Source: Pirellulales bacterium
GTDB lineage: Bacteria > Planctomycetota > Planctomycetia > Pirellulales > JAEUIK01
Assembly: GCA_019636335.1 (NCBI GenBank)
Contig: JAHBXR010000015.1
Location: 1-64,000, forward strand
Reading direction: 5' to 3'
Length of the DNA: 64,000 nt
Part shown: positions 1 through 8,132 of the stretch, in pieces
Layout: the number at the start of each line of letters is the position of its first letter
Numbering within the stretch: the first letter of the stretch is position 1
Made by a program: the position numbers and the translations under genes
The notes under the pieces: generated by a model
Told to the model about the DNA's origin: nothing
The model's input: the letters and a program-made list of their open reading frames with translations, nothing else
The model's database searches: none

Positions 1-83
1 TGACAAGAAGTTTGTGGTGTGCGCGGTCGCTCCCGGAGTACAATCGCCGGCTGGCCTCGTGAACGAGTTGTATTCCTGGCAGA

Positions 84-1136
84 ATGGGATCCACTGTGCG
101 GGCGTCAACCTTCTCGCTGCTGTTGTGCGGGTTTTCCCTTTCGGCACTGGCTCACGCCGATGAACCGGCCGCGGCCACCGAGCAGCAGATTCGCGAAGCG
201 GTGCAAAAGGCAATCGGATATGAGCAGGCCGAAAGCGCCTCGTGGATGAGCACCCGCGGCTGCGCTTCCTGCCATCATCTACCGATGGTGCTCTGGTCGC
301 TCAACGAGGCGGAGCGGCAGGGGTACGCCATCGACAAGAAATACGTGACCGACATGGCCGAGACGGCATTCGGCAGTCCGCAGGCGCTGGTCGCTTCGAA
401 GCAGATTCCCGAGCCAGGCTCTCCGCCAGGCCCACGCCCCGTCGATAACGGCGTGCGCGTCGTGACCGCCTTCACCGCCGTCGCCGCACGCAGCTATCCC
501 TCCCTGACCGATGGCCAGCGGCAGGCTTTGCAAGCGATTGCCGCTGGTCTCGTCGAGAAACAGCGCGCCGACGGGGGCTGGGATTGCCACCTCCGCCGTC
601 CACCCATCAACGAGAGCGAAACCACCGATGGCGCGTGGAATCTCATGGCGCTCTATGGCGAGACGGGCCCCGATTCTCCCGAGCCGCAACGTGCCGCGCT
701 CGACAAGGCCTTGACTTGGTGGAGTGGCCTGACGCTCCCCGACAACTTGCAGGATAAGGTCCTCAAGATCCTGGTCGAGCTTCGCCTGGGCAAGTCGCGC
801 GACCAGTTGCAATCGACCGTCGACGAACTCCTCGCCCTGCAACAGCCTGAGGGAGGCTGGCGGCAAAATGCCGAAATGCCGACCGATGCCTACGCCACCG
901 GTCAGACGCTTTACGCACTGGCGCTCGTGGGCTATACCGCCGATCGCCCCGAGATCCGCCGCGCAATCGACTTTCTCGTCGCCAAGCAGCAACCTGACGG
1001 TAGCTGGCCGATGACCTCACACGCTTCGAACGACGGTTCTCCCGGTGGCAGTTCAAAACTGCTCACGCCGATTCAATGTGGAACGGCATCGTGGGTCGTA
1101 CTGGCGTTATCACGCCTGGTGCCGAACGAGCCGTGA
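84..1136 (+). CDS. Secreted squalene-cyclase-fold protein with CxxCH haem motif
   Basis: A 350-aa protein. Residues 1-25 look like a signal peptide (hydrophobic SLLLCGFSLSALA, then AHA before DEP). Residues 60-64 are CASCH, a c-type haem attachment motif, followed by another His. From about residue 120 on the protein has the alpha/alpha-barrel repeats of the prenyltransferase/squalene-oxidase superfamily, with three QW-like motifs: Q160-RADGGW166, Q254-QPEGGW259 and Q303-QPDGSW308. No DXDD-type cyclase acid motif was seen, so a true terpene cyclase activity is unlikely. A periplasmic haem- or ligand-binding role is an inference. The ATG at 84 is the only start that leaves a clean signal peptide; its ribosome site is weak. 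It converges on the DUF1275 gene. Confidence 0.75.
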   Translation: MGSTVRASTFSLLLCGFSLSALAHADEPAAATEQQIREAVQKAIGYEQAESASWMSTRGCASCHHLPMVLWSLNEAERQGYAIDKKYVTDMAETAFGSPQALVASKQIPEPGSPPGPRPVDNGVRVVTAFTAVAARSYPSLTDGQRQALQAIAAGLVEKQRADGGWDCHLRRPPINESETTDGAWNLMALYGETGPDSPEPQRAALDKALTWWSGLTLPDNLQDKVLKILVELRLGKSRDQLQSTVDELLALQQPEGGWRQNAEMPTDAYATGQTLYALALVGYTADRPEIRRAIDFLVAKQQPDGSWPMTSHASNDGSPGGSSKLLTPIQCGTASWVVLALSRLVPNEP

Positions 1137-1189
1137 GCAACTCCGCGTCTCCGCGCGAGCCCAAAACAACCAACGAGTAGCAGCGATCA

Positions 1190-1909
1190 TCAATCGTTAG
1201 TCGTGTGCCCGAAGCTGCCGAACTCGTTGAGTGGCAGCGCGATGATCGCCAGCGCCGTGGGAAAAGCGAGAGACGCCAGATCGTAACGGTATTCGAGCAC
1301 CGCGCCGATCGCGCAGCCGACGACGAATCCTACGAGGCAGGTGAACATGGCCCCAGCGCGGCGCCGTGCTTTCGCCAGCATTTCGGGCGAATCGCGCCGT
1401 GCGGCAAGCGTCGCCACATCGACGAGCATTTGCGTCGTGTTCATCGTCATGGCCGCCGTCGAGGGGGCGTCGGCCAGACACTGCTTGACGAAGGCATTTT
1501 GTACCGCCATTGCCGCCACCAACAACATTCCGATCAGCACGGGTAGCGCCAGGTTCGCATTCTCGAAGGGCCCCCACACCCACCCCAGTACGAGCGAGAC
1601 GACGAGTAGCAAGGTGTGCAGCACGAGCAGAAATCGCCGTGGAGAAGCCCCACGCCGTTCCAAGGCATGCGCCGCCAGCGACACGCACACCAGCACGACC
1701 ATAAAGATCGGGATCGCCAGCATGGGCGCCACTTCGCTGAAGAACCCCGTGGTGTAATGCGCCGCTACAACGGCCAGATTCCCCGTAATATGCGAGGTGA
1801 ACAGTCCCCCCAGCGCCAGGAATCCAATCACATCGACGGCCCCCGCCGCCAGGCTCAGCATGGCTGCCAGGCGAAAATCAAGCTGAGCGAGCGTGGGCTT
1901 GTTCGACAT
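1190..1909 (-). CDS. DUF1275 (YoaK-like) membrane protein
   Basis: A 239-aa polytopic membrane protein of the DUF1275/YoaK family. The family hallmark is near the N-terminus: AAGAVDVIGFLALGGLFTSH followed by ITGNL. About six to seven hydrophobic segments are visible, separated by Arg-rich loops (ALERRGASPRR, KARRRAG). The start is taken at the ATG at 1909 (MSNKPTLAQLDFR); a TTG at 1942 would add eleven residues that do not look conserved. The function of the family is not established; an inner-membrane transporter-like role is usually assumed. It stands alone, convergent with the upstream cyclase-fold gene. Confidence 0.8.
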   Translation of the reverse strand: MSNKPTLAQLDFRLAAMLSLAAGAVDVIGFLALGGLFTSHITGNLAVVAAHYTTGFFSEVAPMLAIPIFMVVLVCVSLAAHALERRGASPRRFLLVLHTLLLVVSLVLGWVWGPFENANLALPVLIGMLLVAAMAVQNAFVKQCLADAPSTAAMTMNTTQMLVDVATLAARRDSPEMLAKARRRAGAMFTCLVGFVVGCAIGAVLEYRYDLASLAFPTALAIIALPLNEFGSFGHTTND

Positions 1910-2077
1910 GTGGAGAGGAGCAATGTCAGGACGCAGGAGCAATCCAGCTCCCCTGATGTTTTAACGAAAAGCCGCGAAGACACAGAGGTGGCAGCGCCAA
2001 AATGCTGTTAGCAATGGTTGGCGATGCCGGATCAGACATGCTCTTGCTTGCGAAGTTGTGGTGGCGATCGTTCTTGC

Positions 2078-2992
2078 TCAGACGCAGAAGGCCGCGGCCT
2101 CACACTGTCCTGTCAAATCGGCTTGTAGCCCATCGCAGGCCGCGCGCGCTCCTTCGAGCGACGAGTCGCTCGCGGGCGCCAGCTTTCTCCGTATGAATAC
2201 GGGCAGTGTGCAGTCGGCGGCCAGGCGAGCAATCGACAAAGCTTTTTCTACGTCGAACAACATCACATGTGCCCAGGTGGATGGTATTACAGCGGTTTCC
2301 TCATTTGCCACCGCGGCCAGCAGCACATTGCGACACGCGTCGCGCAGGTCGCCTTCTATCCTGCCCGTCGGTTCAACCAGCGCGATCCCCACTGCGGCGT
2401 GACGGGTCAGGCGGCGCAACTCGCGCACGATCGTTGCTTCATCCCCCGCCACCCGTGCCATCAACAGCACGCCGATCTGGCTCGCCCCTTCGCAGAATTC
2501 ATCGTCAGGACGGTCGACCAACAGCGTCGCGCCCACCTCGCGCCAGCGCGGCAACTGTTCAAGATCAGGCTCGCGGCAGGTGACGATTCTCGCCACCCAG
2601 TTCTTCCCCTCGAAGTAAAGCCGCTTTCCGCGCACGCCTAGCCGGCGAATGCCAAACACAAGATCGGACAGGGCATGGGAACCGGAGCCGTCGTCGATTG
2701 TGATCCGCGCCGTATAACGATACGGCTCGAGCGGCGACCAGAAGCAGGGATCCGTCACCACGGCCTCGGCCAGCGTCTCTCCCCCCGGCGTGCCCGACAT
2801 CAAGCGGAACTGCGAAGGGAGCGTACGCGCGTAGAGGCAGTGCGGTCCGGCGATGGTGCCGGAAAGCGTGGCGCCGTCAAGCCTCGGCGAGATCGCGTCC
2901 GACAGACGCACGTAGACCCGCGCCAGCGCCGCGTTCGCCTCGCCGTAGAACAGATCGACCGGATCGCGCTCGTGCATAGACGGCCTGCTCAT
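2078..2992 (-). CDS. GH2-like protein of unknown function, coupled to uvrA
   Basis: A 304-aa protein. The start ATG at 2992 overlaps the uvrA stop codon as ATGA, so translation is probably coupled. Residues about 85-140 (PYRYTARITIDDGSG, then VFGIRRLGVRGKRLYFEGKN) resemble the join between the immunoglobulin-like domain and barrel of glycoside hydrolase family 2 enzymes, where 'fGiR.i...g..l.lNGk' is typical. The rest looks like a reduced barrel (LPRWREVGATLLVDRPDD, AAVGIALVEP). I see no GH2 catalytic Glu motif (NE or similar), and the protein is far shorter than a normal GH2 enzyme of 600 aa or more. No signal peptide is visible. It may be a non-catalytic relative; function unknown. Confidence 0.6.
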   Translation of the reverse strand: MSRPSMHERDPVDLFYGEANAALARVYVRLSDAISPRLDGATLSGTIAGPHCLYARTLPSQFRLMSGTPGGETLAEAVVTDPCFWSPLEPYRYTARITIDDGSGSHALSDLVFGIRRLGVRGKRLYFEGKNWVARIVTCREPDLEQLPRWREVGATLLVDRPDDEFCEGASQIGVLLMARVAGDEATIVRELRRLTRHAAVGIALVEPTGRIEGDLRDACRNVLLAAVANEETAVIPSTWAHVMLFDVEKALSIARLAADCTLPVFIRRKLAPASDSSLEGARAACDGLQADLTGQCEAAAFCV

Positions 2993-5928
2993 GAGGTCTG
3001 CGGCTGAAACTCGCTGGCCAGCGCCTCGCGCAGGTAGCGGCCCGTTACCGATTCGTTCTTGCGCGCCACCATCTCGGGCGTTCCCTCGGCGACGACGAGC
3101 CCCCCTTCTTCCGCGGCGCCGGGACCCAGATCGATGACGTAATCGGCTGACTTGATGAGGTGCAGATTGTGTTCGACCACGATCAGCGAATGCCCCACCG
3201 ACAAGAGCGCGTCGAAGCAGTCGAGCAATTGCACGATATCGGAAAAGTGCAGTCCCGTGGTCGGTTCGTCGAGAATGAATAAGCATCGCCCTCGTCGCGA
3301 CGAGGAAATATACCCGGCGAGCTTCAGCCGCTGCGATTCGCCACCGCTGAGCGTATTGGCCGGCTGGCCGAGCCGCACATAGTCGAGCCCCACGTCGATC
3401 AGCCGTTTGAGCCGCGCCTGCACCTTCTGATGCCCGCGGAAGAAGGTGAACGCCTCGCGGACCGTCATCTCGAGCACGTCGGCGATGTTGCGGCCCCGGT
3501 AGTGGACGTCGAGGATCTCGGGCCGATAGCGCGTGCCGCCGCATTGATCGCAGCGCATGTGGACGTCGGCCAGAAACTGCATATCGATCGAGAGGTAGCC
3601 GTCCCCTTCGCAGGCATTGCAGCGCCCTCCTTCGACATTGAAGCTAAAATGGCTGGCCGTGTAGTTGCGCGTCCTCGCGTCCACCGTCTCGGCAAAGACG
3701 GCGCGAATCTCGTCGAAGGCCTTGATGTAGGTCACCGGGTTCGAGCGCGGCGAACGACCGATCGGCGACTGATCGACCATCTGGCAGTCGTCCAACTGCC
3801 CATCGCCATAGACATCGTCGAGCGGCGCCGGCTGTTCACCATCTTTCCGCAGCCGGCGGCAGAGTGCTGGATAGAGCGTATCTTCGACCAGCGTGCTCTT
3901 GCCAGCTCCGCTGACCCCCGTCACCACGCACAACACGCCGAGCGGAAACTCGACCGTGATGTTTTTCAGATTGTTGCCGCGCGCCCCGGCCACGCGAATC
4001 CAGCCATGGTCGGGCTGCCGTCGCTTGCTCGGCGTGCGCACGAGCCGGCGCCCGGCGAGAAAATCTCCCGTCAGGCTCCCTTCGCGGGCCATCATTTCCT
4101 CGGGCGTGCCCTGGAACACCACCTGGCCGCCACGTTCGCCGGCGCCGGGGCCGATCTCGATCACCTGGTCGGCCGCGCGGATGATCGACTCCTCGTGCTC
4201 GACCACCACGACGGTATTGCCGCGATCGCACAGGCCGCGAATCGAACGCAGCAGCCGCTCGGTGTCGCTGGGATGCAGGCCGATCGACGGCTCGTCGAGC
4301 ACGTACAGCATGTCGACCAGGCTCGAACCCAAGGCCGAGGTGAGCGCCACGCGTTGCGATTCTCCGCCGCTGAGCGTGCGCAGCGTACGGTCGAGCGTGA
4401 GATAGCCCAATCCTACCGAGGCCATGAATCCCAGCCGCGCGCGAATCTGCTCGAGCATCGTGCGACCGACGCTGCGCTCCCAATCCGTCAGCGAGAGCCC
4501 CTCGAAGAACGCGACCGCCTCGCGCACCGGCAACGAACTCAACTGCGCCATGTTGCGGCCCCCGATCTGCGTGGCGAGCGCCTCGGGACGCAATCGCCCG
4601 CCACCACACTCGGGGCACTGGCGATAACTGCGCCAACGGCTCAAGAAGACGCGGATGTGCATCTTGTACTTGCGCCGTTCGAGCCAATTGAAAAACCCTT
4701 GCAGACCGCCGAACTCGCGCTCGGGCACACCCTGGCGAATCAGCTCGATCTGCTCGTCGGTCAGCTCCGAAAAGGGGACATCGACCGGCAGATGGTAATC
4801 CTTCGCCAGCGCGAGTAGCTCTTGCAGCTCGTGCGCGTAGGCGGGCGTGTTCCAGGGGGCAATCGCGCCGTCGCGGATCGAGCGCGAGCGGTCGGGCACC
4901 ACCAGGTCGAGATCCACGTCGACCGTGTTGCCGAACCCTTCGCACGCCGGGCACGCGCCGAGCGGGCTGTTGAAGTTGTAGAGGCGCGGATCGGGCGGCG
5001 GATACTCGCGGCCGCAATCGGCACAGGCTAACCGCGTATTCCAGCGAATTCGCCGCCACGGCTTGCCGTCGATCGGGTATTCGATCCCCAGCGGCTGTGT
5101 GATGTCTGTCAGTGAGTCTCCATTCGTCGCGGCATCCGCGCCGGCCAGTTCGACGAACGCCGCGCAACGACCGCTCCCCTTCGCAAAGGCCGTCTCGACC
5201 GAATCTCGCACGCGCTCGTCCGCCGTACTCCCCGCGGCTAAGCGATCGACGATCGTATACAACCCGTTGCCATTTCCATGGCCGCCGTTGCCTCGTGCTC
5301 CTTCGTGCGGCGCGTCGTCGAGCGCCGCGGCCATGGCAGCCGTCGCCTCGCCCGCGTCAGACAGATTGAACATCCGTCCCCCGGCCAGCACGCGCACGAA
5401 TCCATCCTCTTGCAGCGTGACGAGCGTGCCGGCCAGATCGCCATCGGCCGGGCGATCGACGGGAAAGGCCACCAGGTAGCGTGTGCCGACGGGGAGGCCG
5501 AGCAGGTAATCGGCCGCGCTCTGCGAGTTGTCGCGACGCACTTCCCGGCCGCAATCGAGACAGAATACGCGGCCGATCCGGGCGAAGAGCAACCGCAGGT
5601 AGTCGCTCACCTCGGTGGCCGTGCCGATCGTCGAGCGGCTCGAACGCTGCGCGCCACTCCGTCCCACGGCGATGGCCGGCTGGATGCCGTCGATCTTTTC
5701 GGCCGCCGGCTTTTCCAGCCGCTCGAGAAACTGCCGCGTGTAGGCCGAGAAGCTCTCGATGTAACGACGCTGACCTTCGGCATAGAGTGTGTCGAACGCG
5801 AGGCTGCTCTTGCCGCTACCGCTCAGGCCGCACAAGACGACGAGCCGGCGGTGGGGAATATCGACGTCGATCGATTTGAGGTTGTGGACCTCGACCCCGC
5901 GCAACGATATGTGCCGACCTGGCTGCAT
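2989..5928 (-). CDS. uvrA: Excinuclease ABC subunit A
   Basis: A 979-aa UvrA, the damage-sensing ATPase of nucleotide excision repair, which loads UvrB on lesions in the cytoplasm. The first ABC half has Walker A GLSGSGKSS at residues 34-42, then AYTRQFLERL and a Cys pair (FCLDCGREV). A second zinc-finger region has CADCGREYPPPD with CPACEGFG. The first ABC signature is LSGGESQRVALTSALGSS with LDEPSIGLHPSD. The second half has GVSGAGKSTLVEDTLYP, the Cys motif CNACEGDGYL with CDQCGGTRY, a second LSGGESQRLKLA and LDEPTTGLHFSD. Length fits the family (about 940-1000 aa). A GGGAG ribosome site lies about eight bases before the ATG at 5928. The domain after the first Walker A is divergent, so this could be a second uvrA paralogue of the genome. 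Confidence 0.93.
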   Translation of the reverse strand: MQPGRHISLRGVEVHNLKSIDVDIPHRRLVVLCGLSGSGKSSLAFDTLYAEGQRRYIESFSAYTRQFLERLEKPAAEKIDGIQPAIAVGRSGAQRSSRSTIGTATEVSDYLRLLFARIGRVFCLDCGREVRRDNSQSAADYLLGLPVGTRYLVAFPVDRPADGDLAGTLVTLQEDGFVRVLAGGRMFNLSDAGEATAAMAAALDDAPHEGARGNGGHGNGNGLYTIVDRLAAGSTADERVRDSVETAFAKGSGRCAAFVELAGADAATNGDSLTDITQPLGIEYPIDGKPWRRIRWNTRLACADCGREYPPPDPRLYNFNSPLGACPACEGFGNTVDVDLDLVVPDRSRSIRDGAIAPWNTPAYAHELQELLALAKDYHLPVDVPFSELTDEQIELIRQGVPEREFGGLQGFFNWLERRKYKMHIRVFLSRWRSYRQCPECGGGRLRPEALATQIGGRNMAQLSSLPVREAVAFFEGLSLTDWERSVGRTMLEQIRARLGFMASVGLGYLTLDRTLRTLSGGESQRVALTSALGSSLVDMLYVLDEPSIGLHPSDTERLLRSIRGLCDRGNTVVVVEHEESIIRAADQVIEIGPGAGERGGQVVFQGTPEEMMAREGSLTGDFLAGRRLVRTPSKRRQPDHGWIRVAGARGNNLKNITVEFPLGVLCVVTGVSGAGKSTLVEDTLYPALCRRLRKDGEQPAPLDDVYGDGQLDDCQMVDQSPIGRSPRSNPVTYIKAFDEIRAVFAETVDARTRNYTASHFSFNVEGGRCNACEGDGYLSIDMQFLADVHMRCDQCGGTRYRPEILDVHYRGRNIADVLEMTVREAFTFFRGHQKVQARLKRLIDVGLDYVRLGQPANTLSGGESQRLKLAGYISSSRRGRCLFILDEPTTGLHFSDIVQLLDCFDALLSVGHSLIVVEHNLHLIKSADYVIDLGPGAAEEGGLVVAEGTPEMVARKNESVTGRYLREALASEFQPQTS

Positions 5929-6038
5929 CGACGCTCCCAGCGAGCTTTTCCGACCACGGGCAAAACCCTCATTTTAGCTGGCTGCAAAGGTCGGGAATAG
6001 CGTCACGAGATGGCGCCAAAATCGGGTAAAATGGCCCT

Positions 6039-6239
6039 ATGGCCATGAATCCCTACGAGGCCCCAGCCATCGAAAGCACGCTGGCCCACCCTCCGCCGCG
6101 CCGTTATCGCCGTTGGCCGTGGCCCTACAAGATCGCCCTGGCGATCGTCTCGACCGTTACCACGATGATCGTGCTTTTGTTCCTTTCCGAATTCCTGACC
6201 TTCGTGGATTGGCTGCTACACCACCGGTTTTTGCCGTAA
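6039..6239 (+). CDS. Small MNPYEAP membrane protein
   Basis: A 66-aa protein with a proline/arginine-rich N-terminus (MNPYEAPAIES, then PPPRRYRRWPWPY) and one transmembrane helix at about residues 31-57 (IALAIVSTVTTMIVLLFLSEF). From memory, the NPYEAP start is a recurring feature of small planctomycete membrane proteins, where it precedes one or more helices; function is unknown. Two in-frame ATGs (6039 and 6045) are possible; the second gives MNPYEAP directly. It is divergent from uvrA and may share the 110-bp gap as promoter region. Confidence 0.6.
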   Translation: MAMNPYEAPAIESTLAHPPPRRYRRWPWPYKIALAIVSTVTTMIVLLFLSEFLTFVDWLLHHRFLP

Positions 6240-6259
6240 GGTGAGCTATCCGCAAGCTC

Positions 6260-6287
6260 GCCGAAAAGGTCACGAACCATTTTCGGC
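6260..6287. terminator. Hairpin after the MNPYEAP gene
   Basis: GCCGAAAA (6260-6267) pairs perfectly with TTTTCGGC (6280-6287). The stem can be extended by GGT/ACC with one bulged A, leaving a CACGA loop. It sits 20 bp after the stop of the small membrane protein, so it is a plausible terminator; the stem itself supplies the T run. Confidence 0.5.
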
Positions 6288-6518
6288 AGAAGTGGAGAGA
6301 AGCAAGGCAAAACGGGAAGAGCTTGCCGGCTTCCAAAGCAGCCAGATTGGACAGTAAGCGTCCCGACCGGGTCTTGTCATCCCCTGTTACGGGTTTTCCG
6401 CCCCCAAATTCACCGTCACATCCCCCGGCCGAAAGTGATGCCGAGACGGTACGGCGGGCGATATTCAGCTAAGAGACCAAACATCTACACGCAGGCGAAG
6501 GTCAGGGAGGATCACGCC

Positions 6519-7484
6519 ATGCCGTCGTTCGCAATTTCTATTCGCCCGCGTTCGCTTGCGCTGGCCTTCTTCTGCCACTCGCTGTTGGCCACGGTCGCCT
6601 GGGGACAGGTGGTGCCAGGTACGGGCGTGCTGATCGGCGGCGATGACTTCGAAGATCCCGCCTGGACGTACACCTACAACAACCCCAAGAACAGCGGCGA
6701 CCTGGAAACCGCCGGCCAGAACCGTCCTCCCGTGGGACGTTCGGTGAACGGCCTGTGGTACGAAGGCAACGGTCGTGGACAGCCCGACGTCGTCCGTCGC
6801 ATCGAGACCCCGTTCGGCGGTCTCGAGGGGAGCACCGGCGCGCTGTTGATCGCGTCGCAGTTCACGGGCAATCCTGGCCAACCCACCAGCAAGACCGAGC
6901 AGGACGATCTGTATATGAAAGCGGCCAAGGGAGGTGGCTCGATCTCTGTCAGCCGCACACCCAACATGGTCGTGCGCGTCTGGGTGCCCCCCTTCGAAGA
7001 GTGGGAACGTCGCAGCGGCTCCTCCTTTGCCGTGCGAGCCACTCTCCGAGGAGCCAAGCCAGGCGAACGCGAGACCGAACCCTACTGGCCGGGCCTCTTC
7101 TTCCAGTTCCATCCCATGTCCAAGAACGCGAAGACCCCGGAATACGCCAGCCTGCTCGTGCGGGCGGGCGAACGCGGACAGGACTACATCGTCCGCCGCA
7201 TCGCGACCCCAGGCTGGTACACGCTGGGCATGACCTTCACCCCCGACGGACGCGTTCACTACTTCGCCAGCGAAGGCCTCGATCCGCTGACGGCGGAAGA
7301 TCACCTCGCCTCGCACTACTGCTACGGCTTCCGCGCGCAGAAGCTGATCGACGTCTTCTTCGACGTCTTCCAGAAAAGCAACGGCCGCGACTGGTCGACC
7401 GGCTGGGTGATCGACGACCCGCAAGTCTTCGTCGCCACCGAAAGCCAATTGACGCGACAACCGCGCGGCGGCCGTCCGCGCTAG
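6519..7484 (+). CDS. Secreted protein of unknown function
   Basis: A 321-aa exported protein. The start at 6519 is chosen because GGGAGG lies about eight bases upstream and the product then begins with a classical signal peptide (MPSFAISIRPRSLALAFFCH, then SLLATVAWG before QVVPG). The mature part is rich in aromatic and beta-prone segments (DDFEDPAWTYTYNNPKN, GWYTLGMTFTPDGRVHYFAS, WSTGWVIDDPQVFVAT), suggesting a concanavalin-like or jelly-roll beta-sandwich, and ends in an Arg/Gly tail (RQPRGGRPR). I do not recognise a catalytic motif. It probably acts outside the cytoplasm, perhaps binding a glycan; that is inference from the apparent fold only. It lies before a repeat-rich gap and is convergent with the sulfatase gene. 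Confidence 0.7.
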   Translation: MPSFAISIRPRSLALAFFCHSLLATVAWGQVVPGTGVLIGGDDFEDPAWTYTYNNPKNSGDLETAGQNRPPVGRSVNGLWYEGNGRGQPDVVRRIETPFGGLEGSTGALLIASQFTGNPGQPTSKTEQDDLYMKAAKGGGSISVSRTPNMVVRVWVPPFEEWERRSGSSFAVRATLRGAKPGERETEPYWPGLFFQFHPMSKNAKTPEYASLLVRAGERGQDYIVRRIATPGWYTLGMTFTPDGRVHYFASEGLDPLTAEDHLASHYCYGFRAQKLIDVFFDVFQKSNGRDWSTGWVIDDPQVFVATESQLTRQPRGGRPR

Positions 7485-7555
7485 TGCTCTGTCAGAGCCA
7501 AAAGTTCGGGTTGCCCTTGCTAAATTGGTTCTCGCATCGCGAACGCGTGGAACTT

Positions 7556-7874
7556 GGGAACCCGAAAAACAGGGGTTGACACTGGACGAGGGAGGTGGAC
7601 GAGGGAGGTAGCACCGACGAGTTTCCGGAGACGATTTAAAACTTTTCTCGCGCAAGTCGGAAGCTCGTCGGTGTCGCGTAGCGACAAGAGGTTCGTTTCA
7701 ACCAGGCCGACGTTGTGGCGAGGCCGCGCTGCTGAAAGGTGCCTGCCCGATCGACCCTCTGGTTGCTGCGCCACACCGACGACGGTGCGACTCGAGTGTG
7801 TTGTCGTGCGCCATGTCGCGCCGCACTATCGTCGGTGCTACCCGGCTGGGGAACCCGAAAATCAGGTTTTGACA
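7556..7874. repeat. Direct and inverted repeats in a non-coding gap
   Basis: Between the stop at 7484 and the sulfatase at 8133 there is no credible gene. A 27-bp unit starting GGGAACCCGAAAA occurs at 7556-7582 and again, imperfectly, at 7848-7874. Inside it, GGTAGCACCGACGA (7607-7620) has an exact reverse complement at 7829-7842. A short tandem (TGGACGAGGGAGG twice) lies at about 7583-7608. The nesting of direct and inverted repeats suggests a decayed non-autonomous element. Confidence 0.5.
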
Positions 7875-7969
7875 AAACACTAGGCCAAGTTGCCACGAAG
7901 AAAAAGATTCACCGTGAAGTATGCGAAGGGTTTCGTCGTGAAGCCCCTTTGAAAGGGAGCGTTGCGTGG

Positions 7970-7992
7970 CACTGCTGGCTTGTCCAGCAGTG
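7970..7992. repeat. CACTGCTGG hairpin
   Basis: CACTGCTGG (7970-7978) and CCAGCAGTG (7984-7992) form a perfect 9-bp stem with a 5-base loop, preceded at 7945-7957 by CCCTTT-G-AAAGGG. It lies between convergent genes, so it could terminate transcription, but such stems are also dispersed repeats in planctomycetes as I recall them. Confidence 0.45.
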
Positions 7993-8020
7993 AAGTATCT
8001 CAAGAGAATCTTGCTTAGAT

Positions 8021-8099
8021 GTAGGTCAGGTACTCCGTACCTGACAATGGTTTGAGTTGGCTACATCGAGCATTGTCAGGTACGGAGTACCTGACCTAC
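8021..8099. repeat. Perfect 29-bp inverted repeat built of palindromes
   Basis: Bases 8021-8049 and 8071-8099 are exact reverse complements (29 of 29), separated by 21 bp. Each arm is itself a near-palindrome: GTCAGGTAC, a 3-base centre, GTACCTGAC. It ends 33 bp from the sulfatase stop and lies between convergent genes. A bidirectional terminator or a REP/MITE-like dispersed element are both possible. Confidence 0.65.
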
Positions 8100-8132
8100 G
8101 AGAGCTTAACGTTCTTCGCGTCTTTGCGATAA

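Noticed and set aside
7556-7874. Reading the repeat gap as a CRISPR or insertion sequence
   Set aside because: Only two copies of the 27-bp unit exist, spacing is about 290 bp, and no transposase or Cas gene is near.
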